A DNA stretch of 64,000 nucleotides, taken from NCBI RefSeq assembly GCF_027579695.1, contig NC_083569.1:73060649-73124648 (forward strand), read 5' to 3'. The notes beneath the pieces were generated by a model, which had not been told where the DNA came from, did no database searches, and saw only the letters and a program-made list of their open reading frames with translations. Origin of the DNA: Neoarius graeffei. Taxonomy: Eukaryota > Chordata > Actinopteri > Siluriformes > Ariidae. This document shows, piece after piece, positions 25,601-32,189 of this stretch (its first letter is position 1; every line of letters begins with the position of its first letter). Position numbers and translations under genes: made by a program.

Positions 25601-28595
25601 TCAGATAAAGACCTGAAACTTGAGGCAATGGGCATCGAGGACAGTGCTGCCATCATCTCAGTCACACTGCTCTTCATCCAGCACTATAAATATCTCTTCA
25701 CGGTGAGAGACTTAAAGAGAGATGAGTGTTGTAGTAGCGCCCCGTCTCAAAAATCATAGTTAGAAACTGACACTTGATTCAGTTTTCTTACGTGTTGGTT
25801 GGCTGTAGGTTTCAGCAGAGCTCCAGCAGGAGGTGCTTATGAGTCTCATTCAGACTGATCCAGATGTCATCGACTACCTGCTACGCAGAAAGCTCAGGTG
25901 AAGGAACAGGGTGGACGATGCTCTTTACTGATCCTCTGAAATTCATATTTTAACCTTTTTTTTTTGTTTTTTTTAGATTTTTTTCCATGGCATAGCTGAA
26001 TTTCTTGTGACAAAATCAAACAGTTGGGTTAATGTATTGACTCTTGTAAATGAATGATGTTTCGGGAATAGTTTGTGTTTATAATCTGAATACGCCTGTC
26101 TTATGCATGACAGTGGCAGCAGTGTGACAGTGGAGGCAGACCTGGGACTACGGAGGGACACTCAGACATCTCTGGACTCAGTGGGTCAGTCCAGTGATGA
26201 CATGTCACCTATTGAGCCTATGTCGCCTTTGTTTGGAGACTCAGCTGGGGGAAGCAGTTTGAGCAGCGAGGTTTTTTTCAACGCACTACATCTCAGCACC
26301 AACAGCAAACGTGAGTCTCGCTGATGGTTACAGAATGTAACTGGAGTTTCAATTCTCATGGCCACTGATGGGAAACGCTCAATTTTCAGCCTTGTATTGC
26401 TGTCCCCGTGGTTCGCTAACTTGTCATTTACAGTGGTGCTTGAAAGTTTGTGAACCCTTTAGAATTTTCTATATTTCTGCATAAATATGACCTAAAATAT
26501 CATCAGATTTTCACACAAGTCCTAAAAGTAGATAAAGAGAACCCAGTTAAACAAATGAGACAAAAATATTATACTTGGCCATTTATTTATTGAGGAAAAT
26601 GATCCAATATTACATATCGGTGAGTGGCAAAAGTATGTGAACCTCTAGGATTAGCAGTTAATTTGAAGGTGAAATTAGAGTCAGGTGTTTTCAATCAATG
26701 GGATGACGATCAGGTGCGAGTGGGCACCCTGTTTTATTTAAAGAACAGGGATCTATCAAAGTCTGATCTTCACAACACATGTTTGTGGAAGTGTATCATG
26801 GCACGAACAAAGGAGATTTCTGAGGACCTCAGAAAAAGCGTTGTTGATGCACATCAGGCTGGAAAAGGTTACAAAACCATCTCTAAAGAGTTTGGACTCC
26901 ACCAATCCACAGTCAGACAGATTGTGTACAAATGGAGGAAATTCAAGACCATTGTTACCCTCCCCAGGAGTGGTCAACCAGCAAAGATCACTCCAAGAGC
27001 AAGGCATGTAATAGTTGGCGAGGTCACAAAGGACCCCAGGGTAACTTCTAAGCAACTGAAGGCCTTTCTCACATTGGCTAATGTTAATGTTCATGAGTCC
27101 ACCATCAGGAGAACACTGAACAACAATGGTGTGCATGGCAGGGTTGCAAGGAGAAAGACTGCTCTCCAAAAAGAACATTGCTGCTCATCTGCAGTTTGCT
27201 AAAGATCACGTGGACAAGCCAGAAGGCTATTGGAAAAATATTTTGTGGACAGATGAGACCAAAATAGAACTTCTTAGTTTAAATGAGAAGTGTTATGTTT
27301 GGAGAAAGGAAAACACTGCATTCCAGCATAAGAACCTTATCCCATCTGTGAAACCAGTTGGTGGTAGGGTCATGATTTGGGCCGGTTTTGCTGCATCTGG
27401 GCCAGGATGGCTTGCCATCATTGATGGAACAATGAATTCTAAATTATACCAGCGAACTCTAAAGGAAAATGTCAGGACATCTGTCCATGAACTGAATCTC
27501 AAGAGAAGGTGGGTCATGCAGCAAGACAACGACCCTAAGCACACAAGTCGTTCTACCAAAGAATGGTTAAAGAAGAATAAAGTTAATGTTTTGGAATGGC
27601 CAAGTCAAAGTCCTGACCTTAGTCCAATTGAAATGTTGTGGAAGGATCTGAAGCGAGCAGTTCATGTGAGGAAACCCACCAACATCCCAGAGTTGAAGCT
27701 GTTCTGTATGGAGGAATGGGCTAAAATTCCTCCCAGTCGGTGTGCAGGACTGATCAACAGTTACCGGAAACATTTATTTGCAGTTATTGCTGCACAAGGG
27801 GGTCACACCAGATACTGAAAGCAAAGGTTCACATACTTTTGCCACTCACAGATATGTAATATTGGATCCTTTCCCTCAATAAATAAATGACCAAGTATAA
27901 TATTTTTGTCTCATTTGTTTAACTGGGTTCTCTTTATCTACTTTTAGGACTTGTGTGAAAATCTGATGTTGTTTTAGGTCATATTTATGCAGAAATATAG
28001 AAAATTCTAAAGGGTTCACAAACTTTCAAGCACCACTGTATCCCTTTATCTTTATTTATCCTGTGAGATCCGGAGCCAATCCCATTAACAACTTTAATAA
28101 TTTTATGACATTCATTAGAGTGAGTTCCATATTAGAATTCTTGTTTTTAGGGTTTTTTTTTCCATTTTTCTATTATAATAAATCTTCACTGCTAATTTTG
28201 ACCCAAAATGATGAAACATTAAGTGTTTGTGGCCCTTTTTGTGTGTGTGTGTGTGTATTGGTTTAGGTTCTTCAGACACTCCACCCAAGGGTATAGCCAA
28301 GATGCGACAGTTCCATTCCCATCACAATCTGTTGAGTCTTGCCCAGCCCTCCACCAAGCTCCAGTCTGATGAGCAAGAGCTGCAGGGGGGCACAGGGCTT
28401 CCCAGTCCAGTCGAGAGTCTCCAGTTCAGTCTCCTGCCACAGGAAGACACCTCCCAGCCCAAGAGCATGAAAGAAAGGAGTGTGTGGGTGCGACAGAACT
28501 CCAACACCTCCTCCACCTCAGAAGAGAGCAAGCAGCCAAGCAACTTCTGGGACTTTTTCACTGGCAAGGTGTCAGGCTCAGAGACTGTCGTATGA
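1225..28595 (+). CDS. arhgap6: Rho GTPase-activating protein, ARHGAP6 type (3' nine coding exons)
   Basis: Nine exons join with consistent phases: 1225-1505, 17874-18075, 20666-20721, 23130-23280, 23361-23509, 25526-25702, 25809-25897, 26114-26310, 28267-28595 (TGA 28593-28595). They give 542 residues; the 5' exons lie before the window. Residues about 137-338 form a RhoGAP domain, which speeds GTP hydrolysis by Rho-family GTPases. The arginine finger is in [14 protein letters not shown] (Arg about 169, codon 20689-20691). Other family motifs are [29 protein letters not shown] and [11 protein letters not shown]. The N-terminal [12 protein letters not shown] and SVDSISDL stretches, and [13 protein letters not shown] after the domain, match ARHGAP6 as I remember it. 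ARHGAP36 is less likely because its arginine finger is replaced. The Ser-rich tail ends in ETVV. The gene could be an ARHGAP6 paralogue. Its introns are loaded with transposons, and it converges on usp12. Confidence 0.85.
1823..2173 (-). repeat. V-SINE/HE1-like SINE, GGATG-tail type
   Basis: Reverse-strand copy from the tccatccatcc tail to the ctaaccactacaccacca head; moderately diverged. Confidence 0.85.
2286..2362 (+). repeat. tRNA-like pseudogene or SINE head
   Basis: A-box-like tggtgtagtggtaaagtgg and B-box-like agtttgattccc are spaced as in a tRNA around an anticodon-loop-like acttcaaag. The acceptor stem does not pair convincingly, so it is read as a SINE-type tRNA derivative and not a working tRNA. 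Confidence 0.35.
2363..3072. other. Intron sequence, no gene seen
   Basis: AT-rich intron of the arhgap6-like gene. It includes a C run joined to an A run at 2578-2610. No coding or element boundary is recognised. Confidence 0.5.
3073..3428 (+). repeat. V-SINE/HE1-like SINE, GATGA-tail type
   Basis: Begins ggggcggcacggtggtgtag and ends in gatgatgagatgag. Full-length head, core and tail. Confidence 0.9.
3490..4590 (-). pseudogene. Non-LTR retrotransposon reverse-transcriptase fragment
   Basis: On the - strand, 4559-4077 encodes an RT palm: a [17 protein letters not shown] stretch, then [13 protein letters not shown], a variant of the YADD catalytic box. The frame shifts into 4021-3827 and then 3888-3502, which carries a C-terminal [20 protein letters not shown] segment. 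Frameshifts and missing endonuclease and 5' parts mark it as dead. The clade is not assigned. Confidence 0.75.
4684..5083 (+). repeat. V-SINE-like SINE with a different (AATAAAGTTCTTCTT) tail
   Basis: Shares the tRNA head and the cccccacag...acatgcaggtta core with other copies. After the core it switches to an unrelated body (cctaacccccaactgcaccc, tgttcactgcttcagatg) and ends gaataaagttcttcttc. A second copy of this body is at 52774-53072. Confidence 0.75.
5084..5558. other. Intron sequence, no gene seen
   Basis: Contains a second partial copy of ttgtaatggatacaaccaactgtatatggctac (abridged) near 5439-5475, echoing the tail of the SINE at 4684-5083. No coding sequence is seen. Confidence 0.4.
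5559..6328. mobile_element. hAT-type nonautonomous element with 8-bp TSD
   Basis: Terminal repeats CAGTGCTGTCAA and its complement TTGACAGCACTA are flanked by GTGTTAAT at 5551-5558 and 6329-6336. An 8-bp duplication is the hAT signature. A second inverted pair (ttcgaacta / tagttcgaa) at about 5898-6176 suggests a nested small element. A G run lies at 5947-5964. No transposase frame. Confidence 0.8.
6338..6860 (-). mobile_element. Deleted Crypton-like element, copy A
   Basis: Same family as 19015-19543 and 43782-45985. One end is a hairpin (ttattccac ... gtggaataa, 6342-6445). Near the other end a - strand ATG (6758-6756) opens [11 protein letters not shown], the same first exon seen in the larger copy, broken here by a stop. 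The second exon is missing. Confidence 0.6.
6861..7340. other. Intron sequence, no gene seen
   Basis: AT-rich DNA with no recognised gene, terminal repeat or SINE. Confidence 0.4.
7341..7697 (-). repeat. V-SINE/HE1-like SINE, GGATG-tail type
   Basis: Reverse copy from catccattatctgtaacc to accaccgtgccacc, full length. Confidence 0.88.
8029..9043. mobile_element. TTAA-target element, split by a SINE
   Basis: Terminal repeats AGGAGAACTGAAG and CTTCAGTTCTCCT are flanked by TTAA at 8025-8028 and 9044-9047. The TTAA target and AGG start resemble Kolobok-type elements, and piggyBac-type is the alternative. A SINE (8075-8430) is inserted inside. No transposase is visible. Confidence 0.7.
8075..8430 (-). 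repeat. V-SINE/HE1-like SINE with TSD
   Basis: Reverse copy with GATGA tail. The flanking duplication tctgtttatctcat (8064-8077 and 8431-8444) overlaps the tail. Inserted in the TTAA element at 8029-9043. Confidence 0.9.
9048..9386. other. Intron sequence, no gene seen
   Basis: No recognised coding sequence. Ends in a (TA)n tract that hosts the following SINE. Confidence 0.4.
9387..9760 (-). repeat. V-SINE/HE1-like SINE in an AT microsatellite
   Basis: Young-looking full copy, tail to gtgccgccc, inserted into a (TA)n run that flanks it at 9370-9385 and 9761-9790. Confidence 0.9.
9791..10223. other. Intron sequence, no gene seen
   Basis: No coding exon, terminal repeat or SINE recognised. 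Confidence 0.4.
10236..10578 (+). repeat. V-SINE/HE1-like SINE with 12-bp TSD
   Basis: Copy with a small deletion between head and core. Flanked by acataccatcac at 10224-10235 and 10579-10590. Confidence 0.9.
10834..11306. mobile_element. TTAA-target MITE
   Basis: Terminal repeats AGGGGACACATTAT and (reverse) AGGTGACATATTAT are flanked by TTAA at 10830-10833 and 11307-11310. 473 bp, no coding capacity. Confidence 0.7.
11370..11790. mobile_element. Truncated TTAA-type element with basic ORF
   Basis: A fifth TTAA|AGG start (TTAA 11366-11369) is followed by a + frame from 11531 encoding a Lys/Arg-rich segment ([16 protein letters not shown]) that runs into a SINE 3' fragment. No right terminus is seen, so this is half an element. 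The protein family is not recognised. Confidence 0.35.
11791..11879 (+). repeat. SINE 3' fragment (GATGA tail)
   Basis: Only the last ~90 bp: gtagtcagctgggataggct through atgagatgagatgag. Confidence 0.85.
12052..12400 (+). repeat. V-SINE-headed SINE with RTE-like tail
   Basis: The tRNA head and the start of the core match the other SINEs. After catgcaggtt it changes to a body with gcatcaggaagggtacccgg and tggtgacccctaacg, which resembles the 3' end of RTE-clade LINEs in fish. Confidence 0.7.
12401..13048. other. Intron sequence, no gene seen
   Basis: Apart from a poly(T)/G-rich patch near 12999-13020, nothing is recognised. Confidence 0.4.
13051..14656 (+). mobile_element. Tc1-type transposon, copy 1 (inactivated)
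   Basis: Terminal repeats CAACCCCGATTCCAAAAAAG / complement, TA on both sides (13049-13050, 14657-14658). The transposase frame (from 13359, likely true start at MGRGSP) is cut by Trp-to-TGA at 13815-13817, an extra A near 13847, and CGA-to-TGA at 14281-14283. Against the intact copy at 53611-55211 most of the sequence is identical, so inactivation is recent. Confidence 0.9.
14659..15330. other. Intron sequence, no gene seen
   Basis: No coding exon or bounded element recognised between the Tc1 copy and the next SINE. Confidence 0.4.
15331..15688 (+). repeat. V-SINE/HE1-like SINE, GGATG-tail type
   Basis: Head with an extra A in gtgtaaatggttagc, normal core, tail ataatggatggat. Confidence 0.87.
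15898..17638 (+). mobile_element. hAT element with TTF-type zinc finger exon
   Basis: Terminal repeats CACTGGCGGCTC and (reverse) CAGTGGCGGCTC are flanked by GATTAATG at 15890-15897 and 17639-17646, the 8-bp duplication of hAT elements. A + frame from ATG 16311 to 16607 encodes a segment like the TTF-type finger at the start of ZMYM1-like hAT transposases: [11 protein letters not shown], then [14 protein letters not shown] and [13 protein letters not shown]. The DDE/RNaseH part is missing, so it cannot move itself. Confidence 0.75.
16311..16607 (+). pseudogene. hAT transposase N-terminal fragment (TTF-type zinc finger)
   Basis: 98 codons beginning MAASVE. Cys pairs in [20 protein letters not shown] and upstream aromatic residues fit the TTF finger layout. 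A donor-like gac|ggtaca near 16582 suggests this was a first coding exon; no further exon of the gene remains. A GT microsatellite follows at 16631-16659. Confidence 0.5.
17874..18075 (+). CDS. arhgap6: arhgap6-like exon b (start of RhoGAP domain)
   Basis: The acceptor is tgtctccag and the donor is gtgagc; 202 nt, phase 0 in and phase 1 out. It encodes [10 protein letters not shown], a leucine-rich helix (LLEALQLS) and the domain entry [20 protein letters not shown]. The codon split by the intron restores Gly in HTYGLQTVG. Confidence 0.88.
18150..18517 (+). repeat. LINE 3' end (L2/Rex-like)
   Basis: Ends with ctgtaacactggaaattcc and gggattaataaagtgttatc, the short tail typical of fish L2/Rex-type LINEs. 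The upstream part has agcaggatccttctgccc and ggctgcattcagacggtac, usual near the end of these ORFs. 5'-truncated. Confidence 0.65.
18520..19014. other. Intron sequence, no gene seen
   Basis: Short homopolymer runs only. Confidence 0.4.
19015..19543 (+). mobile_element. Deleted Crypton-like element, copy B
   Basis: Opposite orientation to copies A and C. Starts ttttatccacattcactgga, and has an ATG at 19118-19120 opening [20 protein letters not shown]. The first-exon donor (gatg|gtaag) is still present. Ends in the ttattccaa ... gtggaataa hairpin. No second exon. Confidence 0.6.
19795..20235. mobile_element. MITE with long terminal inverted repeats
   Basis: AGTATCTCACTGGGCTGCGA at the left and its complement at the right, with a further inner pair (ctagttggagacacaacaat and complement). 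The target duplication is not clear, so the superfamily is open. Confidence 0.65.
20666..20721 (+). CDS. arhgap6: arhgap6-like exon c (arginine finger)
   Basis: Short 56-nt exon between ctctccag and gtgagt; phase 1 in, phase 0 out. It encodes [18 protein letters not shown] with the catalytic Arg of the GIFR motif, so the GAP is predicted to be active. A hAT element starts 98 bp downstream at 20819. Confidence 0.9.
20819..22411. mobile_element. hAT-type element with 8-bp TSD, hosting a SINE
   Basis: Terminal repeats CAGAGGTGGACA / TGTCCACCTCTG are flanked by ACCTTTTC at 20811-20818 and 22412-22419. Subterminal regions are rich in aagta/tactt motifs. It contains the SINE at 21247-21609. No transposase frame. 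Confidence 0.85.
21247..21609 (+). repeat. V-SINE/HE1-like SINE with 14-bp TSD
   Basis: Full copy with GATGA tail, flanked by atatttctgaaagg (about 21233-21246 and 21610-21623). Inserted into the hAT element. Confidence 0.9.
22485..22857 (-). repeat. V-SINE/HE1-like SINE with 12-bp TSD
   Basis: Full reverse copy flanked by tcaatagtttct at 22473-22484 and 22858-22869; little decayed. Confidence 0.92.
23130..23280 (+). CDS. arhgap6: arhgap6-like exon d (RhoGAP core)
   Basis: The acceptor is tgttctcag and the donor is gtaaac; 151 nt, phase 0 in and phase 1 out. It encodes [20 protein letters not shown] and then the [19 protein letters not shown] helix pair that contacts the GTPase. The next intron is only 80 bp and contains a CA repeat. 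Confidence 0.9.
23361..23509 (+). CDS. arhgap6: arhgap6-like exon e (RhoGAP core)
   Basis: The acceptor is gtgttacag and the donor is gtacca; 149 nt, phase 1 in and phase 0 out. It encodes [32 protein letters not shown] and a polar end at DQQE, matching the ARHGAP6 helix that precedes the GNKMT motif. Confidence 0.88.
23923..25458 (+). mobile_element. Tc1-type transposon, second subfamily, decayed
   Basis: Starts CAACCCTGATTGCAAAAAAG after TA (23921-23922) and ends before TA at 25459-25460. The transposase is scattered over frames: 24209-24466 (helix-turn-helix start, [20 protein letters not shown]), 24453-24716, and later pieces with CSPDLSP-like decay. Same subfamily as 62456-63944. Confidence 0.8.
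25526..25702 (+). CDS. arhgap6: arhgap6-like exon f (end of RhoGAP domain)
   Basis: The acceptor is ctattcag and the donor is gtgaga; 177 nt, phase 0 both sides. It carries [19 protein letters not shown], the RhoGAP motif with the conserved Asn near the switch regions, and the last helix [11 protein letters not shown]. It starts 66 bp after a decayed Tc1 element. Confidence 0.9.
25809..25897 (+). CDS. arhgap6: arhgap6-like exon g
   Basis: Acceptor ggctgtag, donor gtgaag; 89 nt, phase 0 in and phase 2 out. It encodes [18 protein letters not shown] and [11 protein letters not shown], the short conserved segment immediately after the GAP domain in ARHGAP6. Confidence 0.88.
26114..26310 (+). CDS. 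arhgap6: arhgap6-like exon h (Ser-rich tail)
   Basis: The acceptor is catgacag and the donor is gtgagt; 197 nt, phase 2 in and phase 1 out. It encodes an acidic, Ser/Thr-rich region including [15 protein letters not shown], which contains two Ser-Pro sites. The alternative acceptor 6 nt downstream (gcag) would keep the frame. Confidence 0.8.
26431..28038 (+). mobile_element. Tc1-type transposon, third subfamily, one frameshift
   Basis: Terminal repeats CAGTGGTGCTTGAAAGTTTG / complement with TA on both sides (26429-26430, 28039-28040). It lies in the intron before the last coding exon of the arhgap6-like gene. Confidence 0.9.
26799..27818 (+). pseudogene. Tc1-type transposase with a single frameshift
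   Basis: Starts [20 protein letters not shown] (paired helix-turn-helix DNA-binding region). About 2 nt are missing near 27150-27160, moving the frame into 27126-27818. The DDE catalytic core is preserved: [16 protein letters not shown], and [11 protein letters not shown] with 34 residues between the second Asp and Glu. It ends at TGA 27816-27818. Apart from that frameshift the protein looks complete, so the copy is young but dead. Confidence 0.85.
28267..28595 (+). CDS. arhgap6: arhgap6-like last coding exon
   Basis: The acceptor is ggtttag after a GT repeat; phase 1 in, and the split codon restores Arg. It runs 109 codons to TGA at 28593-28595. The tail is Ser/Gln-rich and ends [15 protein letters not shown]; the last four residues fit a class I PDZ ligand (T at -2, V at 0). 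An in-frame AAG|GTGTCA at 28566-28571 could act as an alternative donor. Confidence 0.82.
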
Positions 28596-28702
28596 CCCCT
28601 TAGATGAGCTAGTATAGTGTGCATAGTCTTCTTCACCTGCTTCCTAGAGACTGAAATACTCCCCTAACACAGAAACACACCTTATAATAGAATACCTTGT
28701 AG

Positions 28703-28740
<38 letters not shown>

Positions 28741-28830
28741 TAATCTTCACTAATCCTCTTGCTCCCTTTGTTTTGAAGTTTCCATGCAGTGCATGTTCAT
28801 ATAGGGCTATGTTATGAGCTCCAAGAGAGA

Positions 28831-28836
28831 AATAAA
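28831..28836 (+). terminator. Poly(A) signal of the arhgap6-like gene
   Basis: AATAAA about 235 nt after the stop codon and followed by a GT-rich stretch. A mariner-type element begins 19 nt downstream at 28855, so cleavage probably falls at or inside its terminal repeat. Confidence 0.55.
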
Positions 28837-28854
28837 GTGTTCATCAGACATATA

Positions 28855-29361
28855 CATTCACCGGCCACTTTAATAGGAACTTGTTATCGATTCTCAGATT
28901 CCTGTTCTTGGCTGCAGGAGTGGAACCCAATGTGGTCTTCTGCTGTTGCATGCTGAGATGCTTTTCTGCTCATCACGGTTGTAAAGAGTGATTATACGAG
29001 TTACTATATCCTTCCTGGCAGGTCAAACCAATCTGGCCATTTTCCTCTGACCTCTCTTATCAGCAAGGCGTTTGTTTCCACCCACAGAAATGTCGCTCAC
29101 TCAATGTTTTTTGCACCATTCTGTGTAACTCTAGAGACTGTTGTGTGTGGAAACCCCAGGAGATCCTCAAACCAACACCCAAGTGACTTTCAAATGTGGC
29201 ATGGGTATCCCATTCTGATGTTTGAAGTGAACATTAACTGAAGCTCTTGATTTGTATCTGCATGATTTGATGCACTGTGCTGCTGTCAAGGGATCGGCTG
29301 AGTAGAGAACCGCATAAAACATCAGGTGGATGGGTGTTCCTAATAAAGTGGCCAGCGAGTG
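28855..29361. mobile_element. Short mariner-type element (CACTTTATTAGGAACAC ends)
   Basis: Ends CATTCACCGGCCACTTTAAT and GCCAGCGAGTG pair as inverted repeats, with TA at 28853-28854 and 29362-29363. 507 bp, internally deleted. Related to 47095-48192. Confidence 0.75.
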
Positions 29362-29363
29362 TA

Positions 29364-30074
29364 GTATATAAACCTAAAGAAAGGATGATCTGTGGGATGT
29401 GTAAAAGTGGGATTTGATTTTGATCAAACTGAATATGACCACAGAGCTCTAAAAAGAGGAATTTCACAGCAGTGTTTGCTACATAAGGGCCGTTACCATG
29501 GAGATTCTCATAAGAGTATATAGTACATACTGTATATCATAAAAATGCATACAAGTTATATTTTATATACATGAACATTCAAACATTCGTTCTGTGCAGT
29601 ATTTTTTCTCAAATGCCCAGACCATATCACATCACACAAGCTTCTAATACCTGCTCTCAGCTTTCACACTGCATGAGCTGTGGGGTTTTAAAACCCCTCG
29701 TCTCAGACTCGACCCTTTTGGGCTTAGAAGTCTGACTCAGTTTATTAAGAGCTTGAGATTTAGCTGATGAGTTGACCAAGGTGCTATAGCTTAGGCAAAA
29801 AATAAAGCATTAAATCATTGCAAGTTAGAAATGGCTCAGAGAAATAAATATATGCAACAAAGCAATAACACTTTACATTACGGTTCCATTATTTACAGCA
29901 TTAGTTAACATGTGAACAAAACCTATAACACCTGCATTCATTTATCCAACCGCGAGTAAAATTAAATCTGCAATACCCAATATAAATTTGACTTAATACC
30001 TAACGACGTCATTAATATGTTATTTGTAAGTGGCAGTGTGGCTGAATAGTGGAGTTCGACATTTTTAACAAATG
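29364..30074. other. Intergenic sequence, no gene seen
   Basis: No coding exon or bounded repeat recognised between the arhgap6-like gene end and the next SINE. Confidence 0.4.
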
Positions 30075-30086
30075 TAATGTTTGTTG

Positions 30087-30465
30087 GGGTGGCACGGTGG
30101 TGTAGTGGTTAGCGCTGTTGCCTCACAGCAAGAAGGTCCGGGTTTGAGCCCCGTGGCCGGCGAAGGCCTTTCTGTGTGGAGTTTACATGTTCTCCCCGTG
30201 TCCGCGTGGGTTTCCTCCGGGTGCTCCGGTTTCCCCCACAGTCCAAAGACATGCAGGTTAGGTTAACTGGTGACTCTAAATTGACCGTAGGTGTGAATGT
30301 GAGTGTGAATGGTTGTCTGTGTCTATGTGTCAGCCCTGCGATGACCTGGCGACTTGTCCAGGGTGTACCCCGCCTTTCGCCCGTAGTCAGCTGGGATAGG
30401 CTCCAGCTTGCCTGCGACCCTGTAGAACAGGATAAAGCGGTTACAGATAATGAGATGAGATGAGA
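30087..30465 (+). repeat. V-SINE/HE1-like SINE with 12-bp TSD
   Basis: Full copy flanked by taatgtttgttg at 30075-30086 and 30466-30477. Confidence 0.92.
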
Positions 30466-30477
30466 TAATGTTTGTTG

Positions 30478-31334
30478 ATGTGAACTTGTTACTCACAGGT
30501 GGAATACCTTTGTGTAGTGCCCTGAGAAAACCCTTTCCATTTTACATTTCCTACTGAATAGAATTCTGAAAACGTCAGACTTTCTTGAACAGGAATATGT
30601 TTCTCTCTGCTTACAATCAAAGTTATAGCACTGTTAATGTTTTAGCGCTCGGTTTACCCCTGAAAGCAAAAAAGAGAGAAAACTGCATTTAATGATTTCA
30701 TTCTGACTGAGGAAACAGAAGCATTTTGACATATTTTGATAAATCTGAATTGTTTGGGCTCGTGTCCATTTCATTATGGCACAATGTGAGCGCTGTGTGA
30801 GGAAATCACACTGCGTTAACAAGGCCTTACGCATCTTTATGCAGAGTGACTGACTGCTGTGTTCACTCAGCTGGCTCTTTACATCTTTACAGCACAAGCT
30901 GATTTTAAAAAGTATTGCTATGTCAGTTTGGTGAATTATAATTATGGCTTTTTAAAGTTGAGGTGTCAAAATCCCTTAGACACAGAAAACCCAGATTTCA
31001 GCCAAAAGCTGATTTTTGTCTGCCAGAATCCAGACACAGGAACATCTGGTGGGTTTTTCCAGATGCCACAAATATTCATTTGTGCATATTTTCAATTGAA
31101 TTCAAACTTAAAACATTTTTACACAAAACTCAAATGTTAATTGCTTTATACTTATTGAAATCAGTTCATGGAACCTGTGTAAAGCTGTGAAGAATTTATA
31201 TTTCAATAGCGAAATGTTATAAAGCCAACTCTGCACCAGTGCAGAGATTTATACAGACAACACTCACAGGTTTAACAGAAGAGTGTGCTTAGATATCAAA
31301 TCTGATGCCCATAATTTGCAGAGTTGAAATGGAA
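30478..31334. other. Intergenic sequence, no gene seen
   Basis: AT-rich, no conserved reading frame or repeat boundary recognised. Confidence 0.4.
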
Positions 31335-31513
31335 TTAATGGGGAAGCCTAATGATTAGAGAAGCAGCTTTGGGACCAAAAGGTCATCGGTTCGATTCCCT
31401 GGATCAGCAGCAATGGCTGAAGTGCCCTTAAGCAAGGCACCTAACCCCTAACTGCTCTGGGTATGTTGTACATCACTCTGGATAAGAGCATCTGCTAAAT
31501 GCCTGGAATGTAA
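31335..31513 (+). repeat. Second tRNA-derived SINE family
   Basis: A-box-like tgattagagaagcag and B-box ggttcgattccc, then cttaagcaaggcacctaac, and the LINE-like end gataagagcatctgctaaatg common in many fish SINEs. Unrelated in its core to the V-SINE/HE1 copies. Confidence 0.75.
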
Positions 31514-31791
31514 TGCCAGTATGCAGTTTACGTTTTCTGCTCCAACATTGGAAGTAAAGTTGTTGTTTTTTTGTTAAATCCCATGCCTGCATTTCTAGTT
31601 TCATCCTCATTTCAGAAACTCTGTGGTCTTCTGCCAAGGCAGCTGCTTTTATCTCCTTCAGTGATGTGTACCAGTATGAACAATGCTTTTGAATAAAAGT
31701 ATAATCGTAACTTTCGTGTAGTGATTATTTTTTTTTTAAATCCATATGAACCTGTTGACCAAAATGCTGCTGTTGCACTGTTTCCTTACAG

Positions 31792-31899
31792 ATGATCCCA
31801 AAGGCTTTCTCTCCTAAACTTCTTCAGCAACCAGACTCAATGTGCAAAAAGCTGAATGGGAAACCATGGCAAGGTGAACTTTTTTTAGAGATCATATAA
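31792..31899 (+). other. Candidate alternative terminal exon of the arhgap6-like gene
   Basis: A good acceptor (tttccttacag) precedes an open frame beginning MIPKAFSPKLLQQPDS. A donor-like aag|gtgaac lies at 31871-31876; if it is not used, the frame stops at TAA 31897-31899. AATAAA follows at 32112-32117. The exon is in phase 0 and could join the in-frame donor at 28568 of the last coding exon. There is no homology support, so this rests on splice signals and an open frame only. Confidence 0.3.
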
Positions 31900-32189
31900 G
31901 CATCCATATGTTTCGTTTCCTGTTGTTTTTACTTTGGGAGAATTATTTGTGTAAGGGTGGAGGGGCAGTTAGCAGAGATGAACACTGATGTTGAGCACTG
32001 GACCACAAGGAGGCGACACTTGCCTAAAAACACTCTACAAGAGAGACATACAAATAAAAGTATCATGCTGTTAAATCATAATGGTACAACATACTGTCCT
32101 GACACTATATCAATAAACAATCCTTTGTCAGCAATGTAAATGTGGTTGATGGACTTTTTTAAGGGGAGAAAAAAAAAAAAAAAAACCTC

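Noticed and set aside
28322..28636. 104-codon - strand frame opposite the last arhgap6-like exon
   Set aside because: Antisense shadow of a coding exon.
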